A stretch of DNA of 37,590 nt from Gemmatimonadota bacterium (GTDB lineage Bacteria > Latescibacterota > UBA2968 > UBA8231), in contig VXML01000067.1 in NCBI GenBank assembly GCA_009841115.1, positions 101,761-139,350 of the forward strand. Reading direction: 5' to 3'. Positions 16,142 through 24,095 of this stretch are shown piece by piece. The notes beneath the pieces were generated by a model. It ran no database searches, was not told the origin of the DNA, and saw only the letters and a list, made by a program, of their open reading frames with translations. The position numbers were made by a program, and so were the translations under genes. The stretch's first letter is position 1; every line of letters begins with the position of its first letter.

Positions 16142-17822
16142 CCTGCACCCGGCGGCCTTCCTGCTTTTAGGCGGGCTGCTGTTGCCCGTCTTGCCGCTGG
16201 CCGCGCGGCGGGTGGCGTTGCTCCTTTTGCCGCTGGCCGGATTTTACAATCTCCTCGGCTATCAGATAGGCGACGGCCAAGTCGGTTCCCTAGCCGGGTA
16301 CGAGCTGCACTGGGTGCGCGTTGACCAGCTCAGCCTGCTCTTTGGCTATCTCTTTCACTTGGCTGCTTTCCTCGCTGCGCTCTTTTCGCTGCACCTGCGC
16401 GACCGTCTGCAACAGGCGACCGGCTTCCTGTACGCGGGCGCGGCCGTGGGCGCGGTCTTTGCCGGCGATCTCATCGTGCTCTTCATCTTCTGGGAGTTGT
16501 TGGCGATTAGCTCGGTCTTTCAGATTTGGGCCACCCAAAGTGAAAGGGCCATTGCCGCGGGCACGCGCTATCTGCTGATCCACATCAGCTCTGGCCTGCT
16601 GCTCTTGGTCGGCACGGCGTGGCACTACCAGCAGACTGGCTCGCTGGCGCTGGGACATCTGGGTATTGATAGTTGGGCTACGCGGCTGATCTTTCTCGGC
16701 GTTGGCATTAAATGCGCCTTCCCGTTGTTGCACTCGTGGTTGGTGGATGCCTACCCAGAGTCCACTCCCACCGGCGCGGTTTTTTTAAGCTCCTTTACCA
16801 CCAAGACTGCGGTCTATGTGTTGGCGCGCAGTTTTGCCGGCACCGAATTCCTGCTCTACATCGGCGCAGCTATGGCGATGTTCCCCATCTTCTATGCGGT
16901 TATTGAAAACGATCTGCGCCGCGTGTTGGGCTACAGCATGATCAACCAGATCGGCTTTATGGTAGTAGGCGTCGGCTTGGGGCCGGGTATGGGCGTCAAC
17001 GGCGCGGTTGCCCACGCTTTTAACGATGTGCTCTTCAAGGGCCTGCTCTTTATGTCGATGGGGGCCGTGCTCTACCGCACTGGCAGGATCAACGGCTCAG
17101 ACCTCGGGGGGCTATACAAATCTATGCCTTGGACTTGCGGCTTCTGCATGGTCGGGGCCGCGTCGATTTCGGCTTTCCCGCTCTTTAGCGGCTTTGTCAG
17201 TAAGTCCATGGTCATGCAGGCCGCGGCCAACGAGGGCCACCTCGTGGTGTGGCTGCTGTTGCTGTTTGCTTCGGCTGGCGTCTTCCATCACGCCGGTATC
17301 AAAATCCCCTTCTTTGCCTTCTTCGCTCACGACGCGGGGATTCGCTGCCGCGAAGCACCGCGCAATATGCTCGTGGCGATGGGGATTGGGGCGGCGCTGT
17401 GCATTGGCATCGGTTCGTTCCCACACTATCTGTACCGGCTCCTACCCTACCCAGTTGCCTACGAGCCGTACGATGCGACCCACATCGTTTTACAGCTTCA
17501 GTTGTTGTTCTTTTCGGCGCTGGCCTTTGTCGCGCTCAAGCTGACGGGCATCTACCCACCGGAGCTGCGCTCGGCCAATATCGACGTGGACTGGACCTAC
17601 CGCAAGCTGCTGCCAGGGGCGGCGCGATTGTGCTTACGAGTGGGTGCGCCGCTGTGGGATGGACTGATCGCTTGGAGTAAGCGACAGGTCTTCGATCTAA
17701 TGAATCAGGTGCGCCAGTACCACGGCCCGACCGGCATCTTCGCGCGGGCGTGGCCTATTAGCAGCAGCGTGTTGTTGGTGACGATTTTTTTGGCGGTGTA
17801 CTTGTTTGTGTACTTGGGATGA
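16134..17822 (+). CDS. Third MrpD/NuoL-like antiporter subunit
   Basis: This 562-residue polytopic protein is the longest of the three NuoL/M/N-type subunits. It retains the TM5 Glu (LFIFWELLAISSVFQI) and Lys residues (VGIKCAFPLLHSWLVDAYP and TTKTAVYVL). The C-terminal ~100 residues include an amphipathic stretch (KLLPGAARL to WSKRQVFDLMNQV) before a last helix, possibly a lateral element. ATG at 16134 overlaps the end of the small membrane gene by 8 nt. It closes the operon; no clear hairpin terminator follows before the LacI gene. No hydrogenase or NADH dehydrogenase catalytic subunit is nearby, so this is an antiporter-type complex. Confidence 0.9.
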   Translation: MISLHPAAFLLLGGLLLPVLPLAARRVALLLLPLAGFYNLLGYQIGDGQVGSLAGYELHWVRVDQLSLLFGYLFHLAAFLAALFSLHLRDRLQQATGFLYAGAAVGAVFAGDLIVLFIFWELLAISSVFQIWATQSERAIAAGTRYLLIHISSGLLLLVGTAWHYQQTGSLALGHLGIDSWATRLIFLGVGIKCAFPLLHSWLVDAYPESTPTGAVFLSSFTTKTAVYVLARSFAGTEFLLYIGAAMAMFPIFYAVIENDLRRVLGYSMINQIGFMVVGVGLGPGMGVNGAVAHAFNDVLFKGLLFMSMGAVLYRTGRINGSDLGGLYKSMPWTCGFCMVGAASISAFPLFSGFVSKSMVMQAAANEGHLVVWLLLLFASAGVFHHAGIKIPFFAFFAHDAGIRCREAPRNMLVAMGIGAALCIGIGSFPHYLYRLLPYPVAYEPYDATHIVLQLQLLFFSALAFVALKLTGIYPPELRSANIDVDWTYRKLLPGAARLCLRVGAPLWDGLIAWSKRQVFDLMNQVRQYHGPTGIFARAWPISSSVLLVTIFLAVYLFVYLG

Positions 17823-17913
17823 GGCTGCCTACAGTATTGCCAAAACCCTTGTGCTGAACCTTTTTACAGATACTCCACGCCGATTAGAGATCCCTTAACC
17901 CGAACGTACATCA

Positions 17914-18942
17914 ATGAAAAAAAAGCGAGCTACCATCAAAGATGTTGCACGGGAGTTGGGGCTTTCGATTGCAACCATCTCTCGGGCCCTATCCAAGGAT
18001 AAGAAGGTGTCGGCCTTGGTGACGGAGGAGACCCGAAAACGGGTGCTGCAAAAAGTTGACGAGTTGGACTACACTCCCAATTTGCTGGCACTGGGGTTTG
18101 TGACGGGGAAGACAAATACCATAGGTCTGCTAACCCACCGTATTTCTCGGGAGATGTCCGCAAATCAGGTCGTTCATATTCTGACTGCGGCTAAACGGCA
18201 TGATTATGAGATTGTGGTGGGCATGCCCACCGAGCGGTTTCCTCGGACAGAGGACGACCAGATAAAGGATATCAAGAAGTTACTTTCTCGGGGCGTAGAT
18301 GGACTCTTGATTGATGCGCGAGGCGTAATAGTAGAGTCAGAGGTCATTTTGCATGCTGTGGGGGAACTAGTGCCAGTGGTGACTTTTCACCACCCGATTC
18401 CAAATCTGAGTGGGGTCGTGCTGAACAATACAACGAGTTTTTGCGAGGCTACAGAGCATTTGATCCGGTTGGGGCATGAGCGGATCGGATTTATTGGAAC
18501 GGACTGGGATACGAACCGCTTGGGTTCAGACAAGGGCAGGGGGTATTTGATGGCGATGCAGAAGCACGGCTTGACTCCCGAACGCGTAGCCGGTAGAACC
18601 GGTTTTTTAGAACGGGCATATAAACTGGGCAAGAAGCTCGGCGACCGGTTTACAGCCCTTGTTTGCCGGAGTGATTATACAGCCTTAGGCGTTTGTCGAG
18701 GGCTGCGGGAGTCAGGGCTGCGCGTTCCCGATGATGTGGCCGTGGTGGGGTACGGCAATATCGAAGTGGGGGCTTATATGGCGCCGGCACTGACGACTTT
18801 GGCAACTCCCTACGAGGAGATTGCCCAAGCGGCGGTGGAGTTGATGCTGGAACAGCTTGAGGGGCAGGATGAGCTTCGGCAAATAACCTTGGAAACGCCT
18901 TTGGTCGTGCGGGAATCCTGCGGGGCGAATAGACCGAAGTAA
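17914..18942 (+). CDS. LacI-family transcriptional regulator
   Basis: The 342-residue protein has the LacI N-terminal DNA-binding domain (TIKDVARELGLSIATISRAL, residues 7-26) with a hinge helix near DYTPNLLALGF. A periplasmic-binding-protein-like sugar-sensing domain fills about residues 65-335 (GHERIGFIG; AVVGYGNIEVG). It should bind an inverted-repeat operator and respond to a carbohydrate. No cognate sugar operon adjoins it; gntK, convergent downstream, is the only sugar gene close by. Codon choice and base composition look more AT-rich than the Mrp genes before it, hinting at separate ancestry. The ATG at 17914 has no obvious Shine-Dalgarno, but the HTH begins at the expected distance. 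Confidence 0.93.
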   Translation: MKKKRATIKDVARELGLSIATISRALSKDKKVSALVTEETRKRVLQKVDELDYTPNLLALGFVTGKTNTIGLLTHRISREMSANQVVHILTAAKRHDYEIVVGMPTERFPRTEDDQIKDIKKLLSRGVDGLLIDARGVIVESEVILHAVGELVPVVTFHHPIPNLSGVVLNNTTSFCEATEHLIRLGHERIGFIGTDWDTNRLGSDKGRGYLMAMQKHGLTPERVAGRTGFLERAYKLGKKLGDRFTALVCRSDYTALGVCRGLRESGLRVPDDVAVVGYGNIEVGAYMAPALTTLATPYEEIAQAAVELMLEQLEGQDELRQITLETPLVVRESCGANRPK

Positions 18943-18980
18943 AAGGACGATACACTACCCTTCTTTGGGAAACTATCGAA

Positions 18981-19466
18981 TCAGAGTTGCAAGGCCGTGC
19001 GGATGGTCGCGGCAATGGCTGCGGGCGAAGGGCCGATGTCCACGCTCAGCGCGTCGCGCGGCTCTTCGAGGGTTGCAAATTGGCTGTCGAGCAGGCTGGT
19101 CGGCATGTAGCGGTGCTGCCGCGTTTCAAGCCGCTGGGCGATGAGTGCCTTGGGGCCTTTGAGATGAACGATCTGCACGCCGGGCCGCCCGCTGACCAAG
19201 ATGTCGCGGTAGCTCTGCTTGAGCGCGGAGCAGCCGAGTATCGCGCCTTGCTCGGCTTGTAGCCACTGATCAATGGATACAGATAAGGTCTCCAGCCAAG
19301 GCCAGCGGTCTTCGTCGGTAAGCGGCGTGCCGCTGGCCATTTTGCGCACGTTGACTTCCGGGTGGAAGTCGTCGGCGTCGTAGTACGCCCATCCGAGCTG
19401 TTGGGCGAGCTGTTCGCCCACTGTCGTCTTGCCGCTGCCCGTTACGCCCATCAGTACGATGACCAT
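18981..19466 (-). CDS. gntK: Gluconate kinase
   Basis: GntK phosphorylates D-gluconate to 6-phosphogluconate using ATP and feeds the pentose-phosphate and Entner-Doudoroff routes. The 161-residue protein has the family length and an N-terminal P-loop (MGVTGSGKTTVG). Further family motifs are YYDADDFHP, DRWPWL, CSALKQSYRD and HRYMPTSLLDSQFATLEEP. Two ATGs lie close together. GGGAG directly abuts the first (19475) but is 9 nt upstream of the second (19466), so the second is preferred. It lies downstream of the histidine-kinase-like gene on the same strand and is convergent with the LacI gene. Confidence 0.93.
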   Translation of the reverse strand: MVIVLMGVTGSGKTTVGEQLAQQLGWAYYDADDFHPEVNVRKMASGTPLTDEDRWPWLETLSVSIDQWLQAEQGAILGCSALKQSYRDILVSGRPGVQIVHLKGPKALIAQRLETRQHRYMPTSLLDSQFATLEEPRDALSVDIGPSPAAIAATIRTALQL

Positions 19467-19532
19467 GCGCTTCATCTCCCGCGTTTTGCGCTGCGAGCTT
19501 GAACATATAGGAGCGCGTCTGTTGCAACAAGG

Positions 19533-20756
19533 TCAGTTATCCACTAACGCGGCGTGCGGATCAATGGGCAGTTCCAAGACCACACAGGCCCCTTGGGCGC
19601 AGTCTGCGACGAATAGGCGGCCGTGGTGGTCGCAGACAATGCCTGCGCATACGCTTAACCCCAATCCGCTGTGCTGGCTCGACGCCTTGGTGGTGAAGAA
19701 CGGCGCAAAAATGTCGGCCCGAATTTTCTCGGGAATGCCCGGCCCATTGTCTTCGATCTCCAGCACGATCCAGCCTTGGTGGGTCGATAGCCGCAATGCG
19801 ATCTGCCCTGCGTCTCGCACTTGCTTTATGGCGTCGCGGCTATTTTGGATGAGGTTGAGGACGATCTGTTGGAGCTGGCCAGCATGAGCCTTGATATAGG
19901 GCAGGTTCGGGGCTAGGGCCTCGACGATTTCGATCTGGTCTTGCAGAAGCGTCCGGCGCATTAGCCGGACGGTCTCCTGCACGAGATGGGTGAAGTTGAC
20001 CCATTCCTTCTGCGTCTTCTGCTGGCGCGCATACCCTAACAGCCGCTCGCTGGTGCTGCGCGCTTGGAGGCCGGCCTCGTACACAGCTTGTACGCCATCG
20101 CTGACGACGGGTGCTAAGTCGCCTTCGCGCAGCAGGCTGGTCTCGCCGATGATCACCTCTAAGTGTTGATTGATTTCGCCGGCGAACTCGGTTGTCAATT
20201 GTCCCATCACCTGCAATTTCTGCGCTTGGCGTAGCTGGGCTTCTTTGGTCTGCAACTGCGCCAGGTCTTCTTGTCGGTAATATAGTCCGCTGAGGACTTC
20301 GCCTAAGCCCTTGAACAAGCCGATGTCCGCATCGCTACAGGCGATGGCTTCTTTGCGATAAACGGCTAAGACGCCTTGATCAAAGGTCGTTTCAAGGATG
20401 GCTTTGACATTGTAACGCATCTGTTGGGCCAGCCAAGCGCATTCGCCGTGGCGGCTCGGTGCCCGATAGCAGGTCGCGGCTGATTTCCACGCTCTCAACA
20501 CCCACTGCTGTCCTTCGGTTAGCGAGGACCAATGTCCGTCGGCTGTCAAGGGATGGACGCGCATCGTGCATTCGTCGTTGTCAGCTTGAACCCGGTACAA
20601 CCGGCAACCGTCGTAAGCGACCCCGGCGTGGTCCAAGGTCTGACGGATCTGGGCTAAGATCATGAACTCGCCCTCTGGTTCTGTGTGCCGCCAAACTGCG
20701 AGCCGCAGGTCTCGCAACAGGTCCTCGTTAGCATTTCCGCCGCGGTGTTTGCCCAT
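19533..20756 (-). CDS. Sensor histidine kinase-like protein lacking the phospho-acceptor His
   Basis: The 407-residue soluble protein has a GAF-like N-terminal sensing region (about 20-160), a coiled linker (160-182) and a dimerisation helix. A HATPase domain follows, with N-box NLIQNSRDAI, G1 DNGPGIP and G2 HSGLGLSVC. In related kinases the dimerisation helix reads GQLAGGIAHDFNN. Here the aligned segment is GQLTTEFAGEINQ, with Gly at 193 where His is expected; a His lies five residues later. ATP binding should survive but canonical autophosphorylation may not. AGAGGA about 9 nt upstream favours ATG 20756 over 20789. No transmembrane segment and no response regulator are nearby. Confidence 0.85.
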   Translation of the reverse strand: MGKHRGGNANEDLLRDLRLAVWRHTEPEGEFMILAQIRQTLDHAGVAYDGCRLYRVQADNDECTMRVHPLTADGHWSSLTEGQQWVLRAWKSAATCYRAPSRHGECAWLAQQMRYNVKAILETTFDQGVLAVYRKEAIACSDADIGLFKGLGEVLSGLYYRQEDLAQLQTKEAQLRQAQKLQVMGQLTTEFAGEINQHLEVIIGETSLLREGDLAPVVSDGVQAVYEAGLQARSTSERLLGYARQQKTQKEWVNFTHLVQETVRLMRRTLLQDQIEIVEALAPNLPYIKAHAGQLQQIVLNLIQNSRDAIKQVRDAGQIALRLSTHQGWIVLEIEDNGPGIPEKIRADIFAPFFTTKASSQHSGLGLSVCAGIVCDHHGRLFVADCAQGACVVLELPIDPHAALVDN

Positions 20757-21122
20757 GGTCAGTCCTCTTTCTCCTCTGACAGACGGCAATAAAAATTCGG
20801 GCCATGATCAGCACCGCTTCCCCAAGACGTAGAGACAACTGTGCCCCGCAGACTCATCGGCAAGTCCACAGGGCTAAATGGGTAGGCTATGTTGTTGGGA
20901 ATGCGAATAGACTAGATGCAAAGGCAGAGCAGAAGCTAGGAGGTGGCCCGTATTTCGATAAAAAGCAATCGTTTGCAAAACAAGGCTACTACCATAGGGT
21001 CAATTTATCAAAAAGTCAATGTTAAACGACGAGTTAGGAACACACCGCCCTTGTGGTGTTGACAAAGTGATGCGTTCTGTTTGTGTTTGATGCGCCGCAC
21101 CACCAAATCCAAAGAAGGCCGA
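20757..21122. other. Divergent intergenic region
   Basis: This 366-bp spacer separates the histidine-kinase-like gene from hflX. TTGACA at 21059-21064 is a consensus -35 box on the plus strand, but the -10 at 17 bp (TGTGTT) is weak, so it is only a candidate hflX promoter. A short ACACC/GGTGT hairpin lies just before it. I see no convincing gene, RNA or repeat in the remainder. Confidence 0.35.
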
Positions 21123-22421
21123 ATGGAAGTAAATCACACGCCGCGCCCAGAACGCGCCATCCTCGTCGGCGTCGCCCTGCCCACGATGCCCGCTTGGGAG
21201 GCCGAACATTCCCTCGACGAACTCGGCCGCTTAGTCGCCACCGCCGGCCTCGTCGAAGCCGCGCGCCAGATCCAAGGGCGCGACCGCATCGATCCGACCT
21301 ACTACGTCGGCAAGGGCAAGGCCGCCTCCCTCAAGCAGCTTGCGGCCCAGTGCCAAGCCGACGTGATCGTCTTTGACAACGACCTCTCGCCGGCCCAGAT
21401 GCGCAACTTGGAGGGCGTTACCAAGCGCCGCATTATCGACCGCAGCGCCGTGATCTTGGACATCTTCGCGCGCCACGCTCGCACCCACACGGCCCAGATC
21501 CAAGTTGAGTTGGCCCAGCTCAACTACCTCCTACCGCGCTTGACTCGCTACTGGACCCACCTGTCGCGCCAAGCCGGCGGCGGGGCCATCCGCGGCATGG
21601 GAGCAGCCGGCGTCCGCGGCCCGGGCGAAACCCAATTGGAAATCGACCGCCGCCTGATTCGCCGTCAGATCAACTCCCTAGAGGCCAAGCTCGACAAGAT
21701 CGGCGTGCAGATGGCGACTAACCGCAAAAATCGCGCGGATGTTTTTAAGGTAGCCCTCGTGGGTTATACCAACGCTGGCAAGTCCACCCTGATGAGGGCG
21801 CTTTCCGGCGCAGATGTCCTAGTCGAGGACCAGCTTTTTGCCACCTTGGACTCGACCACCCGCGCCGTTGATCTCGACCGCAACCACAAGTTCCTGCTCA
21901 CCGACACAGTCGGTTTCATCAACCGCCTGCCCCACCACCTGTTTGCCTCTTTCCGCGCCACGCTCGAAGAGGCCGTGGAGGCCGATTTGCTGCTCCACGT
22001 GATCGATTTGAGTTTTCCGTACTACGAGTCGCAGATCGCCACGGTCGAGGAAGTCCTCCACAACCTCGGGCTTGCCGACAGCCCCACTCTGAGGGTGTAC
22101 AACAAAATTGACCAAGTAGCTCCCGGCGAAGAAGAACGGATCGCGGCCGCGTACGCCGACCGCGAAGACGCCATCGCCGTCTCGGCCAGCCAAGCCATCA
22201 ACCTCGACGCGCTGCGCGACAAAATCCGCGCGTACAGCGTCGCTGGAGACATCACCTTGGAACTGCAGGTTCCCCAAGCCGAAGGCCGGCTCTTGGCCCA
22301 TTTACATCAGCAGGGTCAGGTACTCGCGGAGACTTACAAGGGCAACGACGTGTGCTTGTGCGTGCGCTTGGAAAAGACTTGGGCCAAGCGCTGGCGGCTG
22401 GAGCGCTTTGTACCCGCCTAA
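21123..22421 (+). CDS. hflX: Ribosome-associated GTPase HflX
   Basis: HflX is an Obg-HflX family GTPase that splits stalled or stressed 70S ribosomes. The 432-residue protein has the N-terminal HflX domain (YYVGKGKAASL, DNDLSPAQMRNLE) and the coiled-coil linker with GRGPGETQ-type motif VRGPGETQLEID. In the G domain, G1 is GYTNAGKST (214-222), G3 DTVGF (261-265) and G4 NKID (327-330). ATG 21123 is chosen: AGAAGG lies 4 nt upstream and the next residues match family N-termini. Upstream in-frame TTG 21081 and ATG 21090 are weaker. It probably stands first in a run with the RsmJ-like methyltransferase. Confidence 0.95.
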   Translation: MEVNHTPRPERAILVGVALPTMPAWEAEHSLDELGRLVATAGLVEAARQIQGRDRIDPTYYVGKGKAASLKQLAAQCQADVIVFDNDLSPAQMRNLEGVTKRRIIDRSAVILDIFARHARTHTAQIQVELAQLNYLLPRLTRYWTHLSRQAGGGAIRGMGAAGVRGPGETQLEIDRRLIRRQINSLEAKLDKIGVQMATNRKNRADVFKVALVGYTNAGKSTLMRALSGADVLVEDQLFATLDSTTRAVDLDRNHKFLLTDTVGFINRLPHHLFASFRATLEEAVEADLLLHVIDLSFPYYESQIATVEEVLHNLGLADSPTLRVYNKIDQVAPGEEERIAAAYADREDAIAVSASQAINLDALRDKIRAYSVAGDITLELQVPQAEGRLLAHLHQQGQVLAETYKGNDVCLCVRLEKTWAKRWRLERFVPA

Positions 22422-22476
22422 GTGGAGTCCTACTATCGACGATTGAAGGCCGTTGCACCGCTGGATAAAGCGTCGT

Positions 22477-23286
22477 ATGCAAACTAACCGCGAACCGGAA
22501 CCACAACTCGCCTTCGCTGTAACCACCTCTGCGCGTCCCAGCCCTCGGGAGCTTGCGAGGGCGCATTGCCTTGCTGGCGAAACCGGCTACCGCTATGTGC
22601 CTCGCACCCACCGCTCGCTCGCTGGAATGGCTGCGGACGAGAGACTCACGGGTCTGATCGTCGTCGAGCGCGGCAATTTTTCCCTTTGGGTCGCCGGACG
22701 GTGCCTCCGCTACCATCCCAACATGGCCAAATTGCGGCTCCTCGCCTTGGAACAAGGCAAGCACGACATTTTGGTCGATGCCTTGCAACTCAAATTAGGC
22801 GACCGCGTCCTCGACTGTACCTGCGGTTTGGGTGCGGACGCCATCGTGGCCGCTTGTAAGGTCGGCGCGACGGGTCGCGTCCGCACCCTCGAAGCCTCGC
22901 CGCTGTTGGCCCTGCTGGTCGAGCGCGGCATGGCTTGCTATGTGATTGACGACCCGCCCGCCCTCGTTCCCGCCATGCGCCGCGTCGAAGTCCTAAACGC
23001 CGACTATGCCGACTACCTGCGCTGCGAAGCGGACAACGCTTGGGATGTGGTTTACTTCGACCCCATGTTTAGCGAAACTATTGCCGACGCTCAGGGCTTA
23101 GATCTGGTCCGCTACTTGGCCCGGGGGGGCAGCCCATCTCCTGCGGATTTGGGCGAGGCCCGTCGCGTCGCCCGTCGCCGCGTAGTGATGAAAGACCGCC
23201 GGCCCGGCTACGCCCTTGCCCGCCTCGGTTTCGCCAAAGTCGAGGAGGGCCGCCGCGTATGCTACGGCGCGCTACCCGCTTGGTAG
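22477..23286 (+). CDS. RsmJ-like class I SAM-dependent methyltransferase
   Basis: The 269-residue protein has a Rossmann methyltransferase core with motif I VLDCTCGLGADAIVAA and the catalytic-loop-like motif VYFDPMF. This combination is seen in the RsmJ (16S rRNA m2G1516) family and its Firmicute YpiP-type relatives, including the preceding FHPxMA-like segment YHPNMAKLRLL. A nucleic-acid substrate is likely; the exact target is not readable. The N-terminus is uncertain: ATG 22477 is used, but an in-frame TTG at 22453 with GAAGG close by is possible. It follows hflX, another ribosome-linked factor, by 55 nt on the same strand. Confidence 0.8.
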   Translation: MQTNREPEPQLAFAVTTSARPSPRELARAHCLAGETGYRYVPRTHRSLAGMAADERLTGLIVVERGNFSLWVAGRCLRYHPNMAKLRLLALEQGKHDILVDALQLKLGDRVLDCTCGLGADAIVAACKVGATGRVRTLEASPLLALLVERGMACYVIDDPPALVPAMRRVEVLNADYADYLRCEADNAWDVVYFDPMFSETIADAQGLDLVRYLARGGSPSPADLGEARRVARRRVVMKDRRPGYALARLGFAKVEEGRRVCYGALPAW

Positions 23287-23320
23287 AGAGTTTTATCCGC
23301 TTACCGGAAGGAACGGAATC

Positions 23321-24082
23321 GTGGAGCTATCCTGTTGTGCTTGGGCCTTGACCGGCTCGGAAGAAAACTCTCTCGCCGCGCTGGCCGCTATCGGCTTCCG
23401 CTCTATTGACGTGCAGGCGAAGACCTTTGTTAGTCCAGCGTCGCGTGCGCGCATTGCCGACCTCGGCTTGTCGGTCTCCTGCCTTGCGCTGTGCTTTAAC
23501 ATGGAAGACGGCGCGGCTCTCGACGGCGCGCCCGCCGCGCAACAAGCCGCCCTCGACCACTGCCGGGAGGCCCTAGACCACGCTGCGGCCCTTGGTGCTA
23601 GCACTGCGTACGTAGTCCCAGGGACTGATCCGGCCGCGCTGCCCCAGTTTGGTGATGCCTTGGGGCAAGCGGCGGACTTCGCGGCCGCGCGCGCGATTCG
23701 CGTTGGGGTTGAGCACTTCCCCGGCAAAGCGCTGCCGACGGCGGCCGGGACCTTGGAGTACTTGTCCCGCCTAAATCACCCCAACCTCTACTTGCTCCTC
23801 GACACTGGCCACCTACAAATGTCTAGGGAAGACCCGGCCGCGGTCATAGCGGCTGCCGGAAACCGGCTTGGGTACGTGCATCTAGATGACAACGACGGGG
23901 AGGCCGACTTGCACTGGTCTCTGCTAGCGGGCGTGTTGACCGAGGAGGCGCTCGCTGCGACGTTTGCCGCCCTTGCCCTAAGCCCGTACGCCGGCCCAGC
24001 GAGCATTGAGCTTAGCCCCCAACTTTCCGATCCTGTGGCCGCGCTGGCCCAAAGCCGCGCTTGTGCCCTACAATGCAGCTAA
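23321..24082 (+). CDS. Sugar-phosphate isomerase/epimerase-like protein
   Basis: The 253-residue TIM-barrel protein is a second member of the xylose-isomerase-like family here. The putative metal ligands are Glu in VEHFPGK, Asp and His in LLLDTGHLQM, His in YVHLDDND and Glu in SIELSP. The start is GTG 23321, because GGAAGGA lies 8 nt upstream; the longer frame from 23216 runs back through the methyltransferase gene and lacks family similarity there. The protein is on the short side and rich in Ala. It lies 34 nt after the methyltransferase and 13 nt before the solute-binding protein, so it may be co-transcribed with both. Substrate unknown. Confidence 0.8.
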   Translation: MELSCCAWALTGSEENSLAALAAIGFRSIDVQAKTFVSPASRARIADLGLSVSCLALCFNMEDGAALDGAPAAQQAALDHCREALDHAAALGASTAYVVPGTDPAALPQFGDALGQAADFAAARAIRVGVEHFPGKALPTAAGTLEYLSRLNHPNLYLLLDTGHLQMSREDPAAVIAAAGNRLGYVHLDDNDGEADLHWSLLAGVLTEEALAATFAALALSPYAGPASIELSPQLSDPVAALAQSRACALQCS

Positions 24083-24095
24083 AAGAGAGTAGTAG

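Noticed and set aside
10552..17822. Membrane-bound hydrogenase (Mbh) or complex I arm
   Set aside because: Some modules resemble Mbh subunits, but no hydrogenase, FeS or NuoB/C/D/H-like gene is present, and E, F, G, B, C are Mrp-type.
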